A DNA stretch of 16,848 bases from JAKFVA01 sp046155225 (GTDB lineage Bacteria > Pseudomonadota > Gammaproteobacteria > Burkholderiales > Burkholderiaceae_C): contig JBJXED010000160.1 of the NCBI GenBank assembly GCA_046155225.1, forward strand, positions 1-16,848, read 5' to 3'. The notes under the pieces are model-generated. The model was not told the DNA's origin. It searched no databases and saw nothing but the letters and a program-made list of their open reading frames with translations. Positions 6,856-14,577 of this stretch are shown here, piece after piece (positions within the stretch are counted from its first letter, which is position 1; each line of letters opens with the position of its first letter). The translations under genes and the position numbers were made by a program.

Positions 6856-8902
6856 AACGCTGACGCTGCACAGCACCCTGTGCCGCCGCGAGGCCGGTGC
6901 CTTTCAGCAAGCGATTAAAAACGGCGACGACGTGGTGGTGGCCTGCACCCAAGAAAAGCGCCTGTTTGCCGAACTCGGTGAACAAACCGAGGGTGCGGCC
7001 TCGATTATCAAGTTCGTCAATATTCGCGAAACCGGCGGCTGGAGCCGCGATGCTGCGCAGGCCATGCCCAAAATCGCCGCGCTGCTAGCCGCTGCGCACC
7101 TGCCTGACCCCGAGCCGGTGACAACGGTTACCTACAAAAGCAGTGGCCGTTTGCTCATCATCGGCGCGCTGGATGCAGCCGAGCAGGTGGCGGGCCTGGT
7201 CAGCGATGTGCTTGATGTCACGTTGTTTGCCCAGGGCGCTGGCAGCGCAGGTGGGGCGCAAGAGCGCCGCTACCCCGTGCTCTCGGGCACGCTGCAAAGC
7301 CTGCAAGGCTGGCTGGGCGCGTTTGAACTCAAATGGTCACGTAACAACCCGATTGACCTGGACTTGTGTACCCGCTGCAATGCCTGCGTGCAGGTCTGCC
7401 CCGAGGGGGCGATTGGGCTCGATTACCAAATTGACATGGCCCGATGCCAGTCACACCGCGCCTGCGTGAAAGTCTGCCAGGTGGCGGGCGCAATTGACTT
7501 TACCCGCGACGCCGAAGAGGGCACCGAGGCTTTCGACATAGTGCTGGACCTGCGCGCCAGCGTGCCTGCAGGTACGGGCTTTGCGCAGCACGCGCTGCCG
7601 CAGGGTTACTTTTCTTCGCCATCAGGGGCCGCCGCCGAAGGGCAGGCCGTTGGCATGGCCACGCTACTCAAGCTGCGTAACCTGGTGGGTGAGTTCGACA
7701 AACCCAAGTTCTTTGCCTACAAACAAAAAATCTGCGCGCACAGCCGCAATACCGCCTTGGGGTGCAATGCCTGCATCGACATTTGCTCGGCGCAGGCCAT
7801 CAGTAGCGAGAAATCGCGCCAGCAAATCAAGGTCAATCCCAACCTGTGCGTGGGCTGCGGTGCCTGCACCACGGTTTGCCCCACCGGCGCGCTGACCTTT
7901 GCCTACCCGCGTGCCAGCGAGCAGGGTGTCAAGCTGAAAACCTTGTTGTCCACCTACGCCAAAGCCGGTGGCAAAGACGCGGTTTTGTTACTGCACAGCC
8001 AGGAGGCCGGGCAAGCCTTGGTGGAGCAATTGGGCCGTGCCGCGCAGCTTAAAAAAGCGCGCGGTGTGCCGGCCAACGTGATTCCTGTGGCGCTGTGGCA
8101 TACCGCCAGCACCGGCATTGACCTGTGGCTGAGCGCAGTAGCTTTTGGTGCGTCGCAAGTGGTGGTACTGACCACGAAAGAAGAAGCGCCGCAATACCTG
8201 TTGGGCTTGCAAGCGCAGATGAAAGTGGCGCAGACGCTGCTGGCTGGCCTGGGCTACAGCGGCACACACCTGCAATGGGTACAAGCCGAAACCGTAGCCG
8301 TACTGGACAGTGCCCTGCAAAGCGCTGTGGCTTTGCGAGGTGTACTACCCAAAACAGCCGCACGCTTTGCTGTTGCGCAAGAAAAGCGCAGCACGCTCGA
8401 GCTCGCGCTCGACCATCTGGCCGAGCACGCACCAGGTCAATTGCCTGAGCAAATTGCCTTGCCTGCCAGCGGCTCGCCGTTTGGCACGCTGGACATCAAC
8501 AAAGACAAGTGCACTTTGTGCCTGAGCTGCATCAACGCCTGCCCGGCCAGCGCTTTGCAAGACAACGCCGCACTGCCGCAATTGCGCTTTATGGAAAAGA
8601 ACTGTGTGCAGTGCGGCCTGTGTGCCACTACGTGCCCGGAAGACGCCATTACCCTGGTGCCGCGCCTGCTGCTGTCGCCGCAGCGCAAGGAGTACCGCGT
8701 CATCAACGAGATGCAGCCCTATGCCTGCGTGCGCTGCGCCAAGCCGTTTGGCACGCTCAAGGCGATTGAGGGCATGCTGACCAAGCTGGCAGGCCACAGC
8801 ATGTTCCAGGGCGAAGCGCTGGAGCGTCTGAAGATGTGCGGAGACTGCCGGGTGATTGACCTGTACTCGGCGCAAAACGAATCCAAGATCACCGACCTTT
8901 GA
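6779..8902 (+). CDS. Multi-cluster [4Fe-4S] ferredoxin-like protein with HdrA/MvhD-like parts
   Basis: This 707-residue protein is probably a cytoplasmic electron carrier or maturation partner of formate dehydrogenase. The N-terminus has LICDCNQTMPL (residues 5-15) and VVVACTQEKRLF, which resemble HdrA-type starts. Cluster motifs follow: C197/C200/C203/C207; a variant C223-x5-C229-x3-C233; C319 with C329/C332/C336; C357/C360/C363/C367; C578/C581/C584/C588; and C609/C612/C615/C619. Near the C-terminus are CVRC (650-653) and CGDC (687-690). Between the fourth and fifth sites lies a cysteine-free domain (about 400-500) reminiscent of MvhD. The upstream in-frame extension to 6641 was rejected because it lies within the DUF3306 gene and has shadow-like composition; ATG 6779 keeps the conserved N-terminal cysteine motif, though ATG 6815 cannot be excluded. 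No membrane helix is seen. The substrate and redox partner are unknown. Confidence 0.86.
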   Translation: MPTTLICDCNQTMPLNPKALGAALSETLTLHSTLCRREAGAFQQAIKNGDDVVVACTQEKRLFAELGEQTEGAASIIKFVNIRETGGWSRDAAQAMPKIAALLAAAHLPDPEPVTTVTYKSSGRLLIIGALDAAEQVAGLVSDVLDVTLFAQGAGSAGGAQERRYPVLSGTLQSLQGWLGAFELKWSRNNPIDLDLCTRCNACVQVCPEGAIGLDYQIDMARCQSHRACVKVCQVAGAIDFTRDAEEGTEAFDIVLDLRASVPAGTGFAQHALPQGYFSSPSGAAAEGQAVGMATLLKLRNLVGEFDKPKFFAYKQKICAHSRNTALGCNACIDICSAQAISSEKSRQQIKVNPNLCVGCGACTTVCPTGALTFAYPRASEQGVKLKTLLSTYAKAGGKDAVLLLHSQEAGQALVEQLGRAAQLKKARGVPANVIPVALWHTASTGIDLWLSAVAFGASQVVVLTTKEEAPQYLLGLQAQMKVAQTLLAGLGYSGTHLQWVQAETVAVLDSALQSAVALRGVLPKTAARFAVAQEKRSTLELALDHLAEHAPGQLPEQIALPASGSPFGTLDINKDKCTLCLSCINACPASALQDNAALPQLRFMEKNCVQCGLCATTCPEDAITLVPRLLLSPQRKEYRVINEMQPYACVRCAKPFGTLKAIEGMLTKLAGHSMFQGEALERLKMCGDCRVIDLYSAQNESKITDL

Positions 8903-8918
8903 GCACAAGCAATTGACC

Positions 8919-9596
8919 ATGCAAAACGCCCCAACCGACACTGCTGATGACGACGCGCTGGGCGCGATGGCGCAAGTGATCCAGCTCAGCGCTGCCGCGC
9001 ACAACGCGCTCGACGAAGAAACTGCCCGCGCCGAAATCTACGGTGTGCTGAGCCAGTTGTACTACGCCCCGCCCAGCGCCGAATTGCTCTCGTCCCTCCG
9101 GGTGGCGGTTACGCAGGCACCCGCAGCCGGGGCTTTTCTGGAGGAGCCTTGGGCGGCTCTGGTGGGCCTGGCACGCGAGATGAGCGATCAGGCGCTGAAG
9201 GACGAATACAACGCCCTGTTTGGCGGCATGAGCAAACCCGAAGTCTATTTGTTTGGCTCGCACTACCTGAGCGGGTTTCTGAATGAAAAGCCGCTGATTC
9301 GCCTGCGCAACGATTTGGCCAAGCTCGGCCTGGAGCGCAGCGAGGCTGTGTATGAAACCGAAGACCACTTTGCCTGCCTGTGCGAAGTGATGCGTTTTTT
9401 GATTGCCGGCGACGATGTTGCCGTGTCCAACCTCACCCAGCAAAAAGCTTTTTTTGGCGAACATATGCAGCCGTGGGCCATGCCCATGTGCGACGCCATC
9501 ACCGCCTACCCCAAGGCGCGCTTCTACCGTGCATTGGCTGAATTCACGCGGGCATTCATCAGCGTGGAAATGCAGGGTTTTGATTTGCTGGCTTGA
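8919..9596 (+). CDS. TorD/DmsD-family molybdoenzyme chaperone
   Basis: This 225-residue, probably all-helical protein belongs to the TorD/DmsD chaperones, which bind molybdoenzyme catalytic subunits during cofactor insertion. Typical elements are EIYGVLSQLYYAPP (39-52), DEYNALFGG (95-103), a segment with YLFGSHYLSGF (110-120), and the ETEDH motif (146-150) followed by a long helix. Most studied members proofread Tat signals, but the catalytic subunit in this window has none, so here a role in loading Mo or W cofactor into FdhA seems likelier. The ATG at 8919, 16 bp after the ferredoxin stop, is chosen over an upstream start inside that gene. greB follows 18 bp later, perhaps by chance of position and not of function. 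Confidence 0.88.
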   Translation: MQNAPTDTADDDALGAMAQVIQLSAAAHNALDEETARAEIYGVLSQLYYAPPSAELLSSLRVAVTQAPAAGAFLEEPWAALVGLAREMSDQALKDEYNALFGGMSKPEVYLFGSHYLSGFLNEKPLIRLRNDLAKLGLERSEAVYETEDHFACLCEVMRFLIAGDDVAVSNLTQQKAFFGEHMQPWAMPMCDAITAYPKARFYRALAEFTRAFISVEMQGFDLLA

Positions 9597-9614
9597 GCCG
9601 ATGCGCGCCCCGGT

Positions 9615-10178
9615 ATGAGCAAAGCCTTCACCAAAGAAACCGAGCCAGACGACGATTTCGCGGGCGAGTCGGGAGAGGCCGCAGCACCGGCAAGCGGCAA
9701 GAACTACATCACACCCGCCGGTTATGCCAGTCTGCGCGCCGAATGGCTGCAATTGATGGATGGCGAGCGGCCCAAGGTGGTTGAGGCCGTGCACTGGGCT
9801 GCGCGCAATGGTGACCGTTCGGAAAACGGTGACTACATCTATGGCAAAAAACGCCTGCGCGAGATAGACCGGCGCATCCATTTCTTGACCAAACGCCTCG
9901 ACATCGCGCAGGTGGTCGACCCCAGTGCTCAGTTCGGCAACGAGCAGATTTTTTTTGGCGCGACGGTGACCTATGCGGATGGAAGTGGCCGCGAAACCAC
10001 CGTGACCTTGGTTGGCATTGATGAGGCCGACACGCGGCTGAACCGGGTCAGCTGGGTTTCACCGATTGCGCTGGCCTTGCTGAAGGCGCGCGAGGGTGAC
10101 GAGGTGGCACTGCGCACCCCCGCAGGGCCGCAGACCATTGAAATTTTGCAGGTGGCCTACCCGGTGCCAGCGACTTAG
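9615..10178 (+). CDS. greB: Transcription elongation factor GreB
   Basis: This 187-residue protein is a Gre factor: it enters the secondary channel of RNA polymerase and stimulates cleavage of the transcript in backtracked complexes. The N-terminal coiled coil has the conserved NGDRSENGDYIYGKKRLREI segment (66-85) with the acidic tip residues D67 and E70, and the C-terminal FKBP-like domain (about 110-185) is complete. The GKKRLREIDRRIHFL pattern is typical of GreB as opposed to GreA. About 28 residues precede the canonical start of the fold; they are acidic and Ala-rich, and probably a flexible tail usual for this bacterial group. It converges on spoT with only 44 bp between the stops, in which a 6-bp stem (10194-10214) without a T run is the only structure I see. 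Confidence 0.95.
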   Translation: MSKAFTKETEPDDDFAGESGEAAAPASGKNYITPAGYASLRAEWLQLMDGERPKVVEAVHWAARNGDRSENGDYIYGKKRLREIDRRIHFLTKRLDIAQVVDPSAQFGNEQIFFGATVTYADGSGRETTVTLVGIDEADTRLNRVSWVSPIALALLKAREGDEVALRTPAGPQTIEILQVAYPVPAT

Positions 10179-10222
10179 GGCAGGCACAGCCATCGCCCAC
10201 GCCAAACTTGGGCGCTGCAAAG

Positions 10223-12517
10223 CTATTCGCCGTCCCGAGCGCTAAGGCCAGAGCGCGCCCGCTGAACCCGCAGCACCGATGCGGTTCGCTTCAAGCTGCG
10301 CAGCACGCTGTCCAGGTGCGGCAGATCGCGCACCGCGATGACAAAGCGCAGGTCGGTGTCGTCACGCGCATATTCGTCGCCCATGTCCACATGGTTGATG
10401 TCGGCCTCGGCGCTGGCCAACACGGCTGCCACCCGCGCCAGCACGCCCTTGCCGTTGGCTACCGTCGTCACCACCTCGGCTTCAAAAGCGCGCACCGGCT
10501 CGTCGCTCCATTCGACGGTAATGAAGCGCTCGCTGTCTTTTTGCAGCAGGCGCTTGGCAATGCCGCAGATCTCCCTGTGCACCACCAGCCCCTCGCCATG
10601 GCCCAGGTAGCCCACAATGCCGTCGCCAGGCACCGGCCTGCAGCACGGCGCGTAACGCACCGATGCGTTTTCGCTGCCGTCCAGCGTGACCGAACCCTGG
10701 GCCAAGGTTTCTTGCGCAATGAAACGCTCGCGCGTGATCAACAGTGCGTCGGGCTTTTTCCCCTGCTCGCCCATCAGCGCCACGATGCGCTTGGCCACGA
10801 TGCTGGCGATGCGTTTGCCAAGGCCAATGTCGGTGAACAAATCCGCCTGGCTGCGGTTGCCGCTGAAACGCAGCAGCTTGTCCCACAGCGTTTGCTGGCT
10901 GGCATCATTGCCGGGCAGTTGTTCCATGCCTTCGGCACGCAAAGCCTGAGACAGCAATTTCTCCCCCAGGTTTTGCGACTCGGCTTGCGCCATCGTCTTG
11001 AGGTAGTGGCGAATCTTCGAACGCGCCTTGCCGGTGCGCACCCAGCCCAACCAGGCGGGGTTGGGCGAGGACAAAGGCGCGGTGATGACTTCGATCACGT
11101 CGCCATTCTTCAGGGCCGTGCGCAGTGGGACCTGATCACCGTTGATTTTCGCGGCCACCGCACGGTCGCCCACTTTGCTGTGCACAGCATAGGCGAAGTC
11201 CACCACGGTGGCACCGCGCGGCAGTGACATGATCTGGCTCTTGGGCGTGAACACATACACCGCGTCGGGAAACAAATCGACTTTCACGTGGTCCCAGAAC
11301 TCCGCCGCGTCGCGGGTTTCCTGCTGGATGTCTAGCAGCGATTGCAGCCACTTGTTGCCCAGGCGGTCACCGCCTTCAGCCGCGCCCTTGGTTTTGTAGA
11401 GCCAATGAGCCGCCACACCGGACTCGGCCACCGCATGCATCGGCTGGGTCCGCATCTGGAACTCAATGTTCAAGCCCGACGGTCCCACCAGCGTGGTGTG
11501 CAGTGACTGGTAGCCGTTCTGCTTAGGAATGGCAATGTGGTCCTTGAACTTGCCCGGCAGCGGTTTGTAAGTCTGGTGCAGCAGGCCTAGCGCGACATAA
11601 CAATCGGCCACGCTGGGGACGATCACGCGAAAGCCGTAGATATCGGTCACCTGGGCAAAGCTCAAGTGGCTGTCGTCCATCTTGCGGTAGATCGAGTAGA
11701 GCGTTTTTTCGCGGCCCGACAAGCGCATGTCGATCTGCGTGGTGGCAAACACCGCCTCGACATCGCGCTGGACTTTTTGAATCAGGTCGCGCCGGCGGCT
11801 CCGTGCCCGGCTGACGGCCTTGGACAGCACCGCGTAGCGCCAGGGCTTGAGGTGCTGGAACGCCAGGTCTTGCAGCTCGCGGTAGGTTTGGTTTAGACCC
11901 AGGCGGTGGGCAATGGGCGCGTAAATGTCCAGCGTCTCCGAGGCGATGCGGTTCCATTTGCTGCGCGGTGCATCGGCCAGAGTGCGCATGTTGTGGCTGC
12001 GGTCGGCCAGCTTGATGAGGATCACCCGCACATCACGCGCCATCGCCAGCAGCATCTTGCGAAACGATTCGGCTTGGCCTTCTTCGCGGGTGTCAAACTG
12101 CAATTTGTCGAGCTTGGTCAGGCCGTCGACCAGCTCGGCCACCGGCGCGCCAAAGCGCTCAATCAGCTCGGGTTTGGTGACGTGGCAGTCTTCAATCGCG
12201 TCGTGCATCAGCGCCGCCATCAGTGCCTGCGAGTCCAGCTTCCATTCGGCGCATTGCGCCGCCACCGCAATCGGGTGGGTGATGTAGGGCTCGCCGCTGT
12301 TGCGGATCTGGCCCAGGTGGGCTTCATCGGCAAAGCGGTAGGCCAGGCGCACTTGCTCGATGTCGGCCGCGTCCAGATAGTCGAGCTTTTTCGTCAGCGC
12401 GGCGAAGCTGGCCGCAGCCGCATTCATGGCGGCTGGGCTTGGCCCACTCACCGGTAGCGGCGCAAGTGCCTTGGGCCGGGTTCGCAGAGGGGTTTTAGGC
12501 AATTTTGCGTCGATCAT
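10223..12517 (-). CDS. spoT: Bifunctional (p)ppGpp synthetase/hydrolase, RelA/SpoT family
   Basis: This long RSH protein (764 residues from this start) makes and degrades the alarmone (p)ppGpp. The N-terminal HD hydrolase domain looks active: HDAIED (residues 105-110) and KLADRSHNMRTL are intact. The synthetase domain follows with DIYGFRVIV and NGYQSLHTT plus FQMRT. Next come a TGS domain (VYVFTPK, SLPRGATVVDFAYAVH) and a C-terminal ACT domain. It therefore fits the SpoT/Rel bifunctional type better than hydrolase-dead RelA. Starts are uncertain: the frame is open to ATG 12574, but that codon directly follows the T run of a terminator palindrome. ATG 12517, preceded by GGTGAGGTG, is preferred; 12547 is a third choice. 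It is the last gene of the yicC-gmk-rpoZ-spoT run, as in E. coli where rpoZ and spoT are adjacent. Confidence 0.95.
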   Translation of the reverse strand: MIDAKLPKTPLRTRPKALAPLPVSGPSPAAMNAAAASFAALTKKLDYLDAADIEQVRLAYRFADEAHLGQIRNSGEPYITHPIAVAAQCAEWKLDSQALMAALMHDAIEDCHVTKPELIERFGAPVAELVDGLTKLDKLQFDTREEGQAESFRKMLLAMARDVRVILIKLADRSHNMRTLADAPRSKWNRIASETLDIYAPIAHRLGLNQTYRELQDLAFQHLKPWRYAVLSKAVSRARSRRRDLIQKVQRDVEAVFATTQIDMRLSGREKTLYSIYRKMDDSHLSFAQVTDIYGFRVIVPSVADCYVALGLLHQTYKPLPGKFKDHIAIPKQNGYQSLHTTLVGPSGLNIEFQMRTQPMHAVAESGVAAHWLYKTKGAAEGGDRLGNKWLQSLLDIQQETRDAAEFWDHVKVDLFPDAVYVFTPKSQIMSLPRGATVVDFAYAVHSKVGDRAVAAKINGDQVPLRTALKNGDVIEVITAPLSSPNPAWLGWVRTGKARSKIRHYLKTMAQAESQNLGEKLLSQALRAEGMEQLPGNDASQQTLWDKLLRFSGNRSQADLFTDIGLGKRIASIVAKRIVALMGEQGKKPDALLITRERFIAQETLAQGSVTLDGSENASVRYAPCCRPVPGDGIVGYLGHGEGLVVHREICGIAKRLLQKDSERFITVEWSDEPVRAFEAEVVTTVANGKGVLARVAAVLASAEADINHVDMGDEYARDDTDLRFVIAVRDLPHLDSVLRSLKRTASVLRVQRARSGLSARDGE

Positions 12518-12574
12518 CACCTCACCACTGTAGCGCGGCGCTGACATGCCAGTGACATATGGCTGAAAGGCCAT

Positions 12575-12602
12575 AAAAAAAGCACCTCTAGAGGTGCTTT
12601 TT
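12575..12602 (-). terminator. Intrinsic terminator palindrome between rpoZ and spoT
   Basis: A perfect 26-base palindrome centred between 12589 and 12590 has arms AAAAAGCACCTCT and its complement. On the minus strand the stem is followed by seven T, which gives a textbook intrinsic terminator 18 bp after the rpoZ stop; on the plus strand five T follow, so it could act both ways. It implies that most gmk-rpoZ transcripts stop before spoT. The arm nearest spoT also contains GAGGTG, eight bases before ATG 12574. Confidence 0.8.
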
Positions 12603-12620
12603 GCGGCAATGGCAGGGGTC

Positions 12621-12824
12621 TCAGCCGGGGACTTTTTTCAGCATTTCAATGCCGATTTTGCCTTCAGCAATCTCGCGCAGGGCGGTGACGCCGGGTTTGT
12701 TTTTGCTCTCTATCTTGGGCGCGTGGCCTTGGCTGAGCATGCGGGCGCGGTAGGTGGCGGCCAGCACCAGCTCAAAGCGGTTGGGGATTTTCTCCAGGCA
12801 ATCTTCTACCGTGATACGGGCCAT
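12621..12824 (-). CDS. rpoZ: DNA-directed RNA polymerase omega subunit
   Basis: This 67-residue protein begins MARITVEDCLEKIPNRFELV, the standard start of betaproteobacterial omega, and contains ATYRARML and a segment with KPGVTALREIAEGKIG. Omega binds the beta' subunit, aids core assembly, and in many proteobacteria forms part of a ppGpp-binding site, which fits its place beside gmk and spoT. ATG 12824 has a clear Shine-Dalgarno (GGAGA) five bases upstream, so the in-frame ATG four codons earlier is rejected. It begins 15 bp after the gmk stop, in the same transcription direction. Confidence 0.96.
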   Translation of the reverse strand: MARITVEDCLEKIPNRFELVLAATYRARMLSQGHAPKIESKNKPGVTALREIAEGKIGIEMLKKVPG

Positions 12825-12839
12825 AGAAATCTCCAAAAG

Positions 12840-13460
12840 TTAGGGGGCAAGGAGCGATTTGAAGGTGTCGGCGCAGGCCTGTTGTTGGGAACAGAGTCGA
12901 AGGCGCTGTGCGCGAACAATCGCTTTGAGGTCAGAGAGCGCGGTTTCAAACAACTCATTGATTATAACGAAGTCGAATGCCGTGACGTGGGCCACTTCGG
13001 TAGCCGCGTTGCGCAAGCGCAGCGCAATCACCTCGGGCGTGTCCTCGCCCCGGCGCTCAAGCCGGGCACGCAGTTCATCCCAGCTGGGCGGCAGTATGAA
13101 CACCAGCACCGCTTGGGGAAAGAGCCGGCGGATTTGCTGCGCGCCCTGAAAGTCAATCTCCAGCACCACATCATTGCCTTGCACCATGCGCTCTTGCAGC
13201 ATCTGGCGTGAGGTGCCGTATTGCTGTCCGTGGACATGCGCCCATTCGACAAACGCATCGTTTTTGACCAGCGCATCAAACGCTGTTGGCGTGACAAAGT
13301 AGTAAGCCTGCCCATCACGCTCCTGCCCGCGTGGCGCGCGCGTGGTGTGCGAGACGCTGGCGCGCAGCCGCGCGTCACCCGCCAGCAAGGCTTTGACCAA
13401 ACTCGACTTGCCTGCGCCGCTCGGCGCGGCGATGACAAACAAATTTCCGGTGTTGTCCAT
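12840..13460 (-). CDS. gmk: Guanylate kinase
   Basis: This 206-residue enzyme phosphorylates GMP to GDP with ATP in the cytoplasm. The P-loop APSGAGKSS lies at residues 12-20; the GMP-binding region (YYFVTP, FVEWAHVHGQQYGTSR) and the lid/core segment (DVVLEIDFQGAQQIR) are present, and the length is usual for the family. It precedes rpoZ by 15 bp and follows yicC by 36 bp on the same strand, a common arrangement in proteobacteria. No strong Shine-Dalgarno precedes the ATG. Product GDP feeds GTP and so the (p)ppGpp made by the SpoT homolog downstream. Confidence 0.97.
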   Translation of the reverse strand: MDNTGNLFVIAAPSGAGKSSLVKALLAGDARLRASVSHTTRAPRGQERDGQAYYFVTPTAFDALVKNDAFVEWAHVHGQQYGTSRQMLQERMVQGNDVVLEIDFQGAQQIRRLFPQAVLVFILPPSWDELRARLERRGEDTPEVIALRLRNAATEVAHVTAFDFVIINELFETALSDLKAIVRAQRLRLCSQQQACADTFKSLLAP

Positions 13461-13496
13461 GAATTGATCGTGAGTGATGCTACTGATTAATGAGCA

Positions 13497-14444
13497 TTAT
13501 TCGATGTTTTGCACCTGCTCGCGCATCTGCTCAATCAGCACTTTCATGGCCATCGCGATCTGGCTGAGTTCCAGCGCGGTCGATTTGGAACCCAGGGTAT
13601 TGGCCTCGCGCTGCAATTCCTGGATCAAAAAATCCAGCCGCTTGCCCAGCTCGCCGCCCTGCGTGAGCAAGCGCTCGATTTCGTCCAGGTGCGAGGCCAG
13701 GCGCGTCAGTTCTTCGGCCACGTCGATGCGGATGGCAAAGGCGGTGGCCTCTGACAGTGCGCGCTCTTGCGCCGCTTCGGGCAGCACGCCTTGCTGGCCG
13801 ATGTCCAGCGCCTCTTGCCAGCGCTCCAGAAAGCGCTTTTTCTGCTGCGCCACCAGTTGCGGAATCAGCGGCTTGGCCTGCCCTGCCAGCGTGCGCAATT
13901 GCGCCAGCCGCTCCAGCAACATCACCGCCAGCCGCTGCCCTTCACGCGCCCGCGCTGCCAGCAGTTGCTGCAAGGCCTCTTGCGCCAGCGCGATCAGCTC
14001 ACCGCTGCGGTCGGCGGCGCTCTCGGTGCGGCCCGTGTCCTGCTCTTGCGCCGCGCACAGGCGAATCACCTCGGCCACAGAGAGGCCCGCAGCGCTGGGC
14101 AACCAAGCCTGAATAGTGTCCTGCAGGCTGCCCAGGCGCTGCAGCAACTGCACATGGGGCGGCGGCAGCGCCTGCGCGGCGGCTTGTTCCGCCCAGACCC
14201 GCAGCTCCAGTTTGCCGCGCCGGATGCGCTGCTGCACCACGTCGCGCAGCGCCGTCTCGTGCGCCCGGAACTCGTCGGGAAGGCGCAGGCTGAGGTCCAG
14301 AAAACGGTTGTTGACCGCGCGGATCTCCAGCCCCAGACGGGCCATCGGCGGGCTGTTGGCGGCTGCGGGTGAGGCACCGTTTGGTGCAGGCAACGTGGCC
14401 TCTTGCTGGGCACTTGCGTAGCCGGTCATGCTGTAAACTGCCAT
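13497..14444 (-). CDS. yicC: YicC-family endoribonuclease
   Basis: This 315-residue protein starts MAVYSMTGYASAQ, the family's conserved opening, and ends with the DUF1732 domain (EELTRLASHLDEIERLL, KRLDFLIQELQREANTLGSKS). E. coli YicC, about 287 residues, is reported to be an endoribonuclease that affects small-RNA stability. The extra length here lies mainly after residue 13, where an Ala/Pro-rich insertion of about 20 residues precedes the LGLEIRAVNNRFLDLSLRLP segment. The in-frame ATG at 14498 was rejected because the 18 added residues precede the family's standard start. It heads the minus-strand yicC-gmk-rpoZ unit and is divergent from the kinase gene. Confidence 0.93.
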   Translation of the reverse strand: MAVYSMTGYASAQQEATLPAPNGASPAAANSPPMARLGLEIRAVNNRFLDLSLRLPDEFRAHETALRDVVQQRIRRGKLELRVWAEQAAAQALPPPHVQLLQRLGSLQDTIQAWLPSAAGLSVAEVIRLCAAQEQDTGRTESAADRSGELIALAQEALQQLLAARAREGQRLAVMLLERLAQLRTLAGQAKPLIPQLVAQQKKRFLERWQEALDIGQQGVLPEAAQERALSEATAFAIRIDVAEELTRLASHLDEIERLLTQGGELGKRLDFLIQELQREANTLGSKSTALELSQIAMAMKVLIEQMREQVQNIE

Positions 14445-14484
14445 GCGGTTTGTGAGTTTCTGTAAAGGGTGGCCAGCGGCTCTT

Positions 14485-14519
14485 GGGGCTGGAATCATGG
14501 GGCTGGAGACATGCCAGCC
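14485..14519. repeat. 14-bp imperfect tandem repeat plus hairpin in the yicC-kinase divergent gap
   Basis: GGGGCTGGAATCAT (14485-14498) is followed directly by GGGGCTGGAGACAT (14499-14512), which matches at 12 of 14 positions. The GGCTGG of the second copy pairs with CCAGCC at 14514-14519, giving a 6-bp stem with a 7-base loop. It sits about midway between the yicC and kinase start codons, where regulatory sites would be expected. I found no convincing -35/-10 pair on either strand of this 133-bp gap. Confidence 0.5.
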
Positions 14520-14577
14520 GTAAAAATTACCGGATAGTCTTGCAGTTGGACTTGTTGGCCGTACTGAACCTCAAATT

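Noticed and set aside
10194..10214. Terminator between the convergent greB and spoT genes
   Set aside because: There is a 6-bp CGCCCA/TGGGCG stem with a 9-base loop but no T run on either strand, so an intrinsic terminator cannot be claimed.
10208..11227. 339-codon plus-strand open frame opposite spoT
   Set aside because: Its composition is His/Gln/Arg-rich as expected of an antisense shadow; the minus strand encodes clear TGS, ACT and synthetase domains.
14540..14567. Promoter TTGCAG-16 bp-TACTGA before the kinase gene
   Set aside because: The -10 match is poor and it ends only 10 bases before the ATG, which would leave almost no leader.
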